Assembly: GCF_008629695.1 (NCBI RefSeq)
Contig: NZ_VWSH01000002.1
Span: 465,410-529,409 of the forward strand
Reading direction: 5' to 3'
Origin: Taibaiella lutea
GTDB lineage: Bacteria; Bacteroidota; Bacteroidia; Chitinophagales; Chitinophagaceae
DNA length: 64,000 nucleotides
Position 1 is the stretch's first letter; each line of letters begins with the position of its first letter. Both the position numbers and the translations under genes were made by a program. The notes under the pieces are model-generated. The model searched no databases. It saw only the letters and a list, made by a program, of their open reading frames with translations, and was not told where the DNA came from. Positions 42,908-50,738 of the stretch are shown one piece after another.

Positions 42908-44089
42908 ATGAAGATATTATTTACAGCCAACCGCTTCCCATACCCGCCATACAGAGGTGATAAACTCAAAATTTATCATTTAGCCAAACGCCTTGCTCAA
43001 AAGCATGAAGTGCATTTGGTTACGTTTCTTCAGGATAAAAATGACTTACAATATCTTTCTGAACTCCAAAAGATTTTTACCGAGATCCATTTAGTGCCTT
43101 TAACCAGGCTGCAATCTTACACCAACACGCTTTTCGGCTTTTTATACAAAGAGCCTTTTCAGGTGCGCTATTTCCATTCCCGCAAAATGGAAGCCAAGAT
43201 TCAGGAGCTGATTACGCTTCATGATTATGACGGCGTGCATGTGCAGCATCTTCGCATGGCACCATATTGGGAGTATTACAATGATGTTCCGAGGATTCTG
43301 GATTTGCCCGATGCCTTTTCTCTGTATTGGAAAAGAAGGATTGCTTCGAGCAAAGGTTTGTCAAAAATCTTTAACACCATTGAACAGAAGCGTGTTTTCA
43401 ATTATGAAAAAATATTGGATAAGTACGATCTTTCATTGGTCTGCTCCCGTGAAGACCAGGCTTATTTGCAAAGCGAAAGAGGTATAAAGAATATTGAAGT
43501 GCTGCCCAATGGGGTAGATGTTTCCACTTTCTCCTCTGAAGGACATAATTATAATCCGGATAAAATCATTCTTTTTACGGGCAATATGGACTATGCGCCC
43601 AATGTAGATGCAGTCCAATATTTTGTGCAGGATATTTTTCCGCTTATACGTAAAGAAATACCGGATGTCGAATTTGTCATTGCAGGGCAGAGGCCGGTAA
43701 AGAAAGTGCTGGAATTAGCCGGCAATGGCGTAACCGTTACAGGATTCGTGAAGAACCTGCAGGATATGTACGCGAAAGCAAGCATCGTGGTGGCTCCATT
43801 GCGTTTCGGTGCAGGTACACAAAATAAAGTATTGGAAGCTATGGCTATGGGTGTGCCGATTGTAAGCCATAATATTGGTTTTAATGGCCTGAACATCCAA
43901 TCCGGCGAAGGCGTTATTCTGGCGCCGGAAAAGGAGCAATTTGCAGATGAATGCGTTGCGCTGCTTCGATCAGCCTCTAAAAGAGAAACAATTGGTAAAG
44001 CCGGAAAAGAAATTATCAGAACCAGATATGACTGGGATGTGGTTGCAAAGAAGCTGGAAGGCTATTTTCTTTCTATACGCAAACCCTAA
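42908..44089 (+). CDS. Glycosyltransferase family 4-like (sugar transferase of the Stp1/TIGR03087 type)
   Basis: A 393-residue GT-B fold transferase. N-terminal acceptor domain begins ILFTANRFPYPPYRGDKLKI, typical of the TIGR03087-like group; the C-terminal donor domain has PNGVDVSTF, LFTGNMDYAPNVDAVQYF, and the nucleotide-sugar block LRFGAGTQNKVLEAMAMGVP with the usual EAMA glutamate. It acts on the cytosolic face on polysaccharide or glycolipid acceptors; the product is unknown. No other exopolysaccharide genes are adjacent. Confidence 0.87.
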   Translation: MKILFTANRFPYPPYRGDKLKIYHLAKRLAQKHEVHLVTFLQDKNDLQYLSELQKIFTEIHLVPLTRLQSYTNTLFGFLYKEPFQVRYFHSRKMEAKIQELITLHDYDGVHVQHLRMAPYWEYYNDVPRILDLPDAFSLYWKRRIASSKGLSKIFNTIEQKRVFNYEKILDKYDLSLVCSREDQAYLQSERGIKNIEVLPNGVDVSTFSSEGHNYNPDKIILFTGNMDYAPNVDAVQYFVQDIFPLIRKEIPDVEFVIAGQRPVKKVLELAGNGVTVTGFVKNLQDMYAKASIVVAPLRFGAGTQNKVLEAMAMGVPIVSHNIGFNGLNIQSGEGVILAPEKEQFADECVALLRSASKRETIGKAGKEIIRTRYDWDVVAKKLEGYFLSIRKP

Positions 44090-44170
44090 CTTCGTTTTTT
44101 TCGTTTATTATGGCTAAAGTGTTTTTCAACTGCTTAACCTAAGAAATTCCTTCATATCAACATATCAGCT

Positions 44171-44178
44171 TAACTTTG
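44171..44178 (+). promoter_or_regulatory. Promoter -7 element TAACTTTG close to the rpiB start
   Basis: Exact TAnnTTTG only seven bases before the rpiB ATG, which would give a nearly leaderless mRNA. Confidence 0.5.
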
Positions 44179-44185
44179 CCGTCCT

Positions 44186-44632
44186 ATGCAAAATACATTC
44201 GATAAATCATTGCCTGTGGCAATTGGCAGCGACCACGCCGGTTTTCATTATAAAGAACAATTAAAAACCTGGTTAACCCAGCAAGGTTGGCAGGTGGACG
44301 ATAAAGGAACGCATTCAACCGACTCTACAGATTACCCTGATTATGCTCATCCAGTTGCCCAGATGGTAGAGGATGGAAAAGCGGCTGCAGGTATCCTTAT
44401 TTGCGGTAGCGGTAATGGTGTTTGTATGACTGCCAACAAGCATAAAGGTATTCGTGCCGCGCTTTGCTGGAACGAAGAGTTAGCTTCCCTTGCACGTCAG
44501 CATAATAATGCAAACGTGCTTTGTATGCCCGAAAGATTTGTACCTTATGAAACAGCGCAGCGCATGGCAGAATTGTTTCTGACTACCGAATTTGAAGGTG
44601 GCCGCCATGAACGCAGGGTTGAAAAGATTTAG
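44186..44632 (+). CDS. rpiB: Ribose-5-phosphate isomerase B
   Basis: Interconverts ribose 5-phosphate and ribulose 5-phosphate in the pentose phosphate pathway; ribulose 5-phosphate is also the substrate of RibB. 148 residues. The RpiB/LacAB signature IGSDHAGFHYKEQL opens the protein, and the substrate loop ICGSGNGVCMTANKHKGIRAA carries the expected Gly-rich turn. HNNANVLCMPER and the closing RHERRVEKI are also conserved. Single gene with its own promoter-like element; tatC follows after 74 bases. Confidence 0.95.
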   Translation: MQNTFDKSLPVAIGSDHAGFHYKEQLKTWLTQQGWQVDDKGTHSTDSTDYPDYAHPVAQMVEDGKAAAGILICGSGNGVCMTANKHKGIRAALCWNEELASLARQHNNANVLCMPERFVPYETAQRMAELFLTTEFEGGRHERRVEKI

Positions 44633-44706
44633 TCTTTAAGGTATTTGTACGTCGTTGTTAGTGTTATCGCAAGCAACATCTTAAGTCATATATAAAACTC
44701 AATCCC

Positions 44707-45558
44707 TTGGGCTTTTTCAGTAACTTTTTTGCAAAAAGAAATGGTGGCGGTGCTGGTGAAATGGCCTTTACAGACCACATCGAAGCATTGCGTTGGCACA
44801 TTATCCGTTCTGTGATAGTAATTGCAGTAGTTTCTATTGCAATATTTTTCAGGATAGAATGGATATTTACGCATATTATTCTCGGCCCTGCAAACGACGA
44901 TTTTATTTCCTACAGGATGCTTTGCAAATTTGGGAAAATGATGCATATCGATGCGTTGTGCATGGAGACATTGAAGATAAGATTTCAGAATAATGAACTT
45001 TCCGGGCAGTTTATGATGAGCTTTTCGGCTTCGTTCATGATTGGGTTCATTCTTTCTTTTCCTTATGTTTTCTGGGAATTCTGGAAATTCCTGAAACCGG
45101 CTTTAAAACAAAGTGAGCTGAAATATGCGCGGGGTATTGTTTTCTGGTCTTCGTTATTATTCTTTATAGGTGTTTGCTTTGCTTATTTCCTGATAGCGCC
45201 TTTTACCATTAACTTCTTTGCGAATTATCAGCTGAGCCCGCAATTTGAAAATATTATCACGATTGATAATTATTACGGTACCATGAGCGATTTGATTTTC
45301 GGGCTTGGTATTGTATTTGAATTACCGATACTGGTTTATTTTCTTTCAAAAATCGGCATCCTTACACCGGCCTTTATGCGTGAACAACGCCGTATTGCCA
45401 TTGTAATCATCATGGTTGTTGCAGCGGTCATTACACCTCCGGACTGGTTTAGTATTTTCCTTGTAGCCATACCATTAATATTATTGTACGAGGCAGGTAT
45501 CATTATCTCTGCAAGGATATTAAAGGAGAAAAAAGCTAAAGAAAAATTGGATTGGTAG
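44707..45558 (+). CDS. tatC: Twin-arginine translocase subunit TatC
   Basis: Receptor subunit for twin-arginine signal peptides in the inner membrane. Six membrane helices can be placed. The typical start motif appears as MAFTDHIEALRWHIIRS and the loop PYVFWEFWKFLKPALK is conserved. The start is probably the TTG at 44707, giving MGFFSNFFAKRNGGGAGE before that motif, a lead common in this phylum; the internal ATG at 44761 would give a 265-residue protein and cannot be excluded. No tatA is nearby. Confidence 0.93.
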   Translation: MGFFSNFFAKRNGGGAGEMAFTDHIEALRWHIIRSVIVIAVVSIAIFFRIEWIFTHIILGPANDDFISYRMLCKFGKMMHIDALCMETLKIRFQNNELSGQFMMSFSASFMIGFILSFPYVFWEFWKFLKPALKQSELKYARGIVFWSSLLFFIGVCFAYFLIAPFTINFFANYQLSPQFENIITIDNYYGTMSDLIFGLGIVFELPILVYFLSKIGILTPAFMREQRRIAIVIIMVVAAVITPPDWFSIFLVAIPLILLYEAGIIISARILKEKKAKEKLDW

Positions 45559-45623
45559 CGGTTTTAGGAGATGGTCGATAGCGGGTAGTCGTTACTCGAT
45601 AGTTTTTAGTGATAAATATTTAT

Positions 45624-45656
45624 AAGACCGGCAGGATAATTCCTGCCGGTCTTTGC
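45624..45656. terminator. Intrinsic terminator after tatC
   Basis: Perfect 13-bp stem (45624-45636 with 45641-45653), TAAT loop, interrupted T-run. Confidence 0.88.
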
Positions 45657-45881
45657 TTTTAATCACGGATAAAACCTTTCCCCGGACTTTGAAACGCTTT
45701 TAACTTTGGATAAAACCTCGCCGGAACCTCAGGGATATTTTTAACCACGGATAAAACCTCGCCGGAAGTTCAGGGACACTTTTAACTATGGATAAAACCT
45801 TGCCGGAAATTCCGGGATACTTTTAACCACTGATAAAACCTTGTCGGAAGTTTCGGGACACTTTTAACCATGGATAATAAG
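45657..45881. repeat. 41-bp tandem repeat array, five units and a partial one
   Basis: Units begin TTTTAAC and contain GGATAAAACC then CCGGAA and GGGA, starting at 45657, 45698, 45739, 45780 and 45821, each exactly 41 bases; a truncated unit follows at 45862. Copies differ at 15-30 percent of positions, so the array is not recent. It fills much of the 483-base gap between tatC and ddl. Confidence 0.92.
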
Positions 45882-45919
45882 TTAATGCTATACCGCTGTA
45901 TTATCCAGACACAGATAAA

Positions 45920-45992
45920 TCTCATATCTGACATCTAACATCTGAAATCTAATATCTCCCCTCTAATATCTTCAATCTAATAACTGAAATCT
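45920..45992. repeat. ATCT-rich degenerate repeat upstream of ddl
   Basis: About nine degenerate copies of ATCTGACAT, ATCTAAC, AATCTAAT type words, like the tracts at 1278-1352 and 39334-39423. It ends just before the ddl promoter element. Confidence 0.7.
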
Positions 45993-46005
45993 AAAAGGCA
46001 TTATT

Positions 46006-46013
46006 TACCTTTG
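46006..46013 (+). promoter_or_regulatory. Promoter -7 element TACCTTTG for ddl
   Basis: Exact TAnnTTTG match 28 bases before the ddl ATG. No TTG at -33. Confidence 0.55.
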
Positions 46014-46041
46014 GCAATCTTATTCCGCATTCAAATTCTTT

Positions 46042-47040
46042 ATGAAGAAAAAAATTGCTCTTGTTGCCGGCGGCTATTCCGGTGAATACGTAATCAGTCT
46101 GGGAACTGCCGTTACTATCGAAAAAAACTTAGACGCCAGCCGTTTTGATGTTTATAAAATCATCATCGACCGTAAGGAATGGTATTATGAAACTGCTTCG
46201 GGGCAAAAAGTACAGATAGATAAGAACGATTTTTCCCTGAATCTGGAATCGGGTAAAGTTACATTTGATGCGGCTTTTATTGCCATTCACGGTTCTCCGG
46301 GCGAAGATGGCCGCCTGCAGGGATATTTTGATATGATCGGGTTGCCCTATTCTACCTGCAATTCAATTGTGTCGGCATTGACTTTCAATAAAAGTTTTTG
46401 CAATAAAGTATTGAAAGATTTTCATGTAGTAAATATTGCAAATTCCGTAGTGCTTTACAGGCACGTACCTTATTCTTTAGGCGCCATTATGGAAAGCCTG
46501 AAATTGCCCGTATTTGTAAAACCCAATGAAAGCGGTTCCAGCCTTGGTGTCAGTAAAGTTACCAGCCCGGAACAATTAATGGGCGCTATTGAAAAATCAT
46601 TTGCAGAGGATAACCAGGTTTTGATTGAGGAATTTATAGAAGGCAGGGAATTGACTATCGGCGTGTATGCTATTAATGGTAAAATTCATACTTTGCCGCC
46701 TACTGAAATCATTTCCAAAAATGAATTCTTTGATTATGAAGCCAAATACCAAGGGGCCAGCAATGAAATAACGCCGGCTCAGATTCCGGAAGATTTATTG
46801 AGTCAACTGAATCGCAAGGCTGAGAATATATATCTGCACCTGAATTGTAAAGGCGTAGTAAGAATGGATTTTATACTGAACAAGCATTCCAATGAGCTGT
46901 ACTTCTTAGAAGTAAATACTATGCCCGGCCAGAGCGAAAACAGCATTGTTCCGCAGCAGGTAAGAGCAACAGGAATGAACCTGATGGACTTTTACGGCAG
47001 GTTGCTGGATGAAGTATTCAGAGTTAAAGGAAGTCGTTAG
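46042..47040 (+). CDS. ddl: D-alanine-D-alanine ligase
   Basis: ATP-grasp enzyme that makes the D-Ala-D-Ala end of the peptidoglycan stem peptide. 332 residues. N-domain with LVAGGYSGEYVISLGTA (the usual GG.S.EheVS pattern, slightly altered), HGSPGEDGRLQGYFDMIGLPY, ATP-grasp region FVKPNESGSSLGVSKV and EEFIEGRELTIGVYAI, and the metal-binding end ELYFLEVNTMPGQSENSIVP. All active-site blocks are intact. It is followed after 56 bases by a PASTA-domain protein, also peptidoglycan-related. Confidence 0.95.
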   Translation: MKKKIALVAGGYSGEYVISLGTAVTIEKNLDASRFDVYKIIIDRKEWYYETASGQKVQIDKNDFSLNLESGKVTFDAAFIAIHGSPGEDGRLQGYFDMIGLPYSTCNSIVSALTFNKSFCNKVLKDFHVVNIANSVVLYRHVPYSLGAIMESLKLPVFVKPNESGSSLGVSKVTSPEQLMGAIEKSFAEDNQVLIEEFIEGRELTIGVYAINGKIHTLPPTEIISKNEFFDYEAKYQGASNEITPAQIPEDLLSQLNRKAENIYLHLNCKGVVRMDFILNKHSNELYFLEVNTMPGQSENSIVPQQVRATGMNLMDFYGRLLDEVFRVKGSR

Positions 47041-47096
47041 TTGACAGTAAAACATATTGGCACTAATGACTATCGACTAACTAATAAATAAAAAAT

Positions 47097-47867
47097 ATGT
47101 CAAAACCGTTTCAAAAAACATTTATAGGTAATCTTGCCATCATCGCTGTAATCTGCGCAGTTTTATACTGGGCTTTCTTTGCCTCTTTAGGTTTTATAAC
47201 CGGCCATGGCAAAGAGGTAACCGTTCCGGTTTTAACAGGTAAAAGTGTAAAGGAATCTATTGCGATTCTTGAACAGCAGGGATTTGAAGTAGATGTGGAT
47301 TCCTCCTATATGCCCGAACAAAAAGCGCTGATTATTTTAAGTCAGCAGCCTGCAGGGGGCACCACCGTAAAAAAAGGCCGGACTATTTTCATTATTGTAA
47401 ATAAATTGACGCCACCGCAGACGCCGATGCCAAATCTGGTAAACATGTCATTCAGAAGCGCTGAAATGTTGCTGGTAAGCAATCGCCTGGTTTTGGGCGA
47501 CACCATTTTCAAGCCCGATATTGCACAAGGTGCCGTATTGAACCAAATGCTTAATGGCAAAGACATTGCGCCCGGTACTATGATTCCGCAGGGTTCCAAG
47601 ATTACATTGGTTATCGGAGACGGTTTGGGTAATAAAGAAATCAATGTACCCGATTTGAGCGGTCTTTCTTATCCGGAAGCGCTGGCAATACTAAGCGGCA
47701 GCAATCTGAACTATACGGTTGTTTTTGACGGAACTATATCGGATACAACTACTTCTGTTGTTTATATACAACAACCTGCAGCTTTTAACGAATATAACGA
47801 GCCTAATAAGATTTCCGAAGGTGATAATGTTGACATCAGGGTGAAACAAAATATGGATGAACAATAG
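47097..47867 (+). CDS. PASTA domain protein, membrane-anchored
   Basis: A 256-residue protein with one N-terminal membrane helix (about 10-33) and three PASTA domains: about 40-102 (VTVPVLTGKSVKESIAILEQ), 109-177 (MPNLVNMSFRSAEMLLVSNR) and 184-250 (INVPDLSGLSYPEALAILSG). PASTA domains bind unlinked peptidoglycan or beta-lactams. No kinase or transpeptidase domain is attached. Placement directly after ddl fits a cell-wall role. Terminator-like hairpin follows. Confidence 0.88.
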   Translation: MSKPFQKTFIGNLAIIAVICAVLYWAFFASLGFITGHGKEVTVPVLTGKSVKESIAILEQQGFEVDVDSSYMPEQKALIILSQQPAGGTTVKKGRTIFIIVNKLTPPQTPMPNLVNMSFRSAEMLLVSNRLVLGDTIFKPDIAQGAVLNQMLNGKDIAPGTMIPQGSKITLVIGDGLGNKEINVPDLSGLSYPEALAILSGSNLNYTVVFDGTISDTTTSVVYIQQPAAFNEYNEPNKISEGDNVDIRVKQNMDEQ

Positions 47868-47883
47868 ACTTATATAGATAAAC

Positions 47884-47921
47884 GAAACGGTAGAATTTTG
47901 GTTACAAAGTTCTACCGTTTC
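47884..47921. terminator. Hairpin terminator between convergent genes
   Basis: Perfect 12-bp stem GAAACGGTAGAA/TTCTACCGTTTC with a 14-base loop, between the PASTA gene and the convergent secreted protein gene. Confidence 0.75.
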
Positions 47922-47959
47922 TCATTTATATAGCTTCTATAATACCCGTCAGAGGCGAG

Positions 47960-50221
47960 CTATCTTATCAGTGTTATCTCGCCCTTAAAGGATTTCTTGG
48001 AATGGTCAATGAATTCTATGTCTATGTAGTAATAATAGGTCCCTGCATTGGCCGGTTTTTCACCATTTCCGTAATTACCATTCCATGCTGCTTTTTTAGT
48101 TGCACTTGCCTGATAAACCAATTTTCCCCATCTGTCAAAAATCTGGAAACGCTTTACCAAATAGCCGCTTTTATTTACGAAGAAAGGTTGAAACTCATCA
48201 TTCAGCCCGTCTCCGTTTGGAGTGAATGCATTGGGCATTAATGCAACCGGTATAAGAGAATCAGGTTTAAGAAATATAACGGCAGTATCTATGCAACCTG
48301 TTTCTGAGCGGCCAATTACCCAGAAAGAATCTTCCTGCTGTATTATAAAGCTTTGCTGATTGGCTCCCTGGTTTTCAAAATTATCTGCCGGTAACCATTT
48401 TAAGATTTCAAAAGGAACATTTCCAACCGCTGATAAAACCAGATAGTCGCCCTTAACCGGTTGTGGCGGATCTGCTGCAATGGAAAGATCTAAATTTCTG
48501 ACAACAATATGTGTAGTTCTTAACACGCTGTCGCAGCCTAACTGTGTCTTTAATAAAGTGGTTATGGTTGTATCCTGCAGGTAAGTTTTTCCTTCATAAT
48601 TAACCACATCGCAGTCTGAAACTATTTCTTCTGCTTTGCGTGGCTGGCTGTTGGGATATACAATGATATGATAATTCAAAAACACGCTGTCGCAATTATT
48701 CACGCTGCGTAGCGTATCGGTATAAAATCCGGATTCGCGATATATTCTATCTTTGAATGTAATATAGCCGCAGCCGACTGTGTCAATATTTATTGTAACC
48801 GGATTGATGGCCGGGAATATAGTAATATTAATGTTTCTGTATAGGCTGTCGCAACCGAAATTACTTTTGACCGTATCCATAATATTTGCGGACTGCACAA
48901 AAGTATTGCCTTCAAAAATCAAGGACCCGCAACCGCTTAGGCTTAATGCCTGATGTTGGGGGGAAATAACATTAAGGTTTAATGTGGCAACAGAATCACA
49001 GCCATTGGCAGACAACGAGTAAAAAGTGGATACATTTTGTCCCGGAGCATTTATCACATTGCCATTCCATGAATAAGGAAGTTCGGCACTGCAGATAAAC
49101 CGCGTTACACTGCCTTTTAATGTATCCTGAAGATGGATGCTTAACCTTGAAACCGAATCGCAACCAATGAGGCTTGTTGATGTAAATTCACTGACATTAT
49201 TACCCGGGTTATTGATTAACTGGTTATTCCAGTTATAAGGCATTTGTGAAGGGCATAATGTCAACAGTACACTTGAATCAAAATCGCCCACTACAAAGGG
49301 TATTTTTTCTCCGACCGGAATCTGATCTCCGCAGAGATCAACCAATGTGTTTCCGTCGGTGCCTTCTTTTATTTTTAATTCATAGTTACCGGGCTGGGTG
49401 ATGTACGGCGCAAATTCCACACGAACCGTATTCGTTACAAGGTTTGTGGTAGTGCAGCCAACCCCGATGGCTAAGTATAAATTGGCATTCGGTAACTCAA
49501 AATCGCTTGCAAGGTCTTGAATGGAAGAGCATAAAATAGGTTTGGAAAAATGAAGGTTTACAAACTTGTTATTAGTACAATTTAATCCTACACTATCAAT
49601 GGAGGCCGGCCCTCCCTTTATAAAGGTGCAGGTAGAGCCTGTAAAGTCAATTTTGTAACCCCTGGTAGGCAAATAGCAATCCCATAAACAAGGGATTGGT
49701 TTCGTCGGGCCATAATTATTTATTAAAATATAAATGGTCTGCCCTGATGTAACATCCAGGTATTTGCTGAATGTGTTGGTACCGGAAAATTCAGAAGTAC
49801 TTGTATTATTCAAACCTGTTTCTCCAAAAAAAGTAATAACAGGAGGAGCGCTGTTACCTCTTACTGCTTGCATACTTTGCACATCGCTGCAATTATCGCC
49901 ATCTTGCTGAAAGACAAAAAAATTGTAGTTGTCTGCGTAGGTGTTATTAACAAGTTTCGGCCTTATTTTAAAAACCAATTTTCCGGGAGCACCTATTTTT
50001 ACTTTAAGCCAGTGAGCATATTCTTCGTATGGTTCAGTCACCTGGCCAACACCGTGGTAACTATTTGTAGTGGAAAAGGTATCAATACATAACCAGATTG
50101 CTCCGCAGGCATCTTGTTCAGGTTGGTTGTCAGGCAGGAATTCAGCTGTCTGAGCATTTGCATTGCCTGTGATTAAAGAACACCATATAGCAAGTAAAAC
50201 GACAATGTAGAATTTTTTCAT
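47960..50221 (-). CDS. Large secreted protein with gliding-motility C-terminal (T9SS type B) domain
   Basis: A 753-residue exported protein: signal peptide 1-23 (ending ANAQ), an Ig-like middle region (about 195-330), then five repeats of about 50-60 residues each marked by (G/N)CDSV or GCDSL (about 350-600). Residues about 655-753 form a CHU_C/type B sorting domain (MPNAFTPNGDGLNDEF, FQIFDRWGKLVYQAS, PANAGTYYYYIDIEF). T9SS would carry it to the surface or outside. Adhesin-like, but the ligand is unknown. Confidence 0.88.
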   Translation of the reverse strand: MKKFYIVVLLAIWCSLITGNANAQTAEFLPDNQPEQDACGAIWLCIDTFSTTNSYHGVGQVTEPYEEYAHWLKVKIGAPGKLVFKIRPKLVNNTYADNYNFFVFQQDGDNCSDVQSMQAVRGNSAPPVITFFGETGLNNTSTSEFSGTNTFSKYLDVTSGQTIYILINNYGPTKPIPCLWDCYLPTRGYKIDFTGSTCTFIKGGPASIDSVGLNCTNNKFVNLHFSKPILCSSIQDLASDFELPNANLYLAIGVGCTTTNLVTNTVRVEFAPYITQPGNYELKIKEGTDGNTLVDLCGDQIPVGEKIPFVVGDFDSSVLLTLCPSQMPYNWNNQLINNPGNNVSEFTSTSLIGCDSVSRLSIHLQDTLKGSVTRFICSAELPYSWNGNVINAPGQNVSTFYSLSANGCDSVATLNLNVISPQHQALSLSGCGSLIFEGNTFVQSANIMDTVKSNFGCDSLYRNINITIFPAINPVTINIDTVGCGYITFKDRIYRESGFYTDTLRSVNNCDSVFLNYHIIVYPNSQPRKAEEIVSDCDVVNYEGKTYLQDTTITTLLKTQLGCDSVLRTTHIVVRNLDLSIAADPPQPVKGDYLVLSAVGNVPFEILKWLPADNFENQGANQQSFIIQQEDSFWVIGRSETGCIDTAVIFLKPDSLIPVALMPNAFTPNGDGLNDEFQPFFVNKSGYLVKRFQIFDRWGKLVYQASATKKAAWNGNYGNGEKPANAGTYYYYIDIEFIDHSKKSFKGEITLIR

Positions 50222-50582
50222 TATTACGGAAAAGATAGTTTATAAAGATAAGGATTTTAATGGTACGGACAGATGACAAACCAATTGATAATACTTATTG
50301 ACTGACTCATTTGTTTTAAAATAGTTTAATAATATTTATCACCCGAAAGCTGAAAACTTTATATCTCGAGCTATTTGAGTTTATGCTGAACATTATATTT
50401 TATTACGATAACCATTAACTCTGATCAGAATGCTGTGCAAGTGAATGAATATTCTTAACATTCATCAAGAAAATACACTCACTCATCAGAAGTTGAAAAT
50501 TTAATAACAATCAGACCAATATTCTCAACATATTATTCGTCTTATAAGATGAACATTGTGTGTGTGTTTCTTTGTAATATAG

Positions 50583-50619
50583 AAAGCGTTGCCGGAATTT
50601 TGGCAGCGCTTTTCTTTTG
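50583..50619 (+). terminator. Plus-strand intrinsic terminator without an obvious gene
   Basis: Eleven-bp stem with one G-U pair (50583-50593 with 50602-50612), 8-base loop, then TTTTCTTTTG. No plus-strand gene precedes it. Confidence 0.75.
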
Positions 50620-50669
50620 TAAGAAAAATGAGAGAGCATTAAGATCAACAGTAAACAATCTTATAAAAG

Positions 50670-50697
50670 AAATAGCCCGATGTAAACCGGGCTATTT
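50670..50697 (-). terminator. Intrinsic terminator after the PKD/T9SS protein
   Basis: Ten-bp stem AAATAGCCCG/CGGGCTATTT with an 8-base loop; on the minus strand T-rich sequence follows. Confidence 0.8.
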
Positions 50698-50738
50698 GGA
50701 AAGACTATTAATTTCACAGGAGAATTACCTTCCCGATT

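Larger units (their letters stand above)
50222..50738. other. Gene-free region with two hairpins
   Basis: 517 bases upstream of the 753-residue protein gene and downstream of the next. The first 350 are plain AT-rich sequence. Two terminator hairpins follow at 50583-50619 and 50670-50697. A short ORF across the first hairpin (50549 onward) has no protein-like features. Confidence 0.5.
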
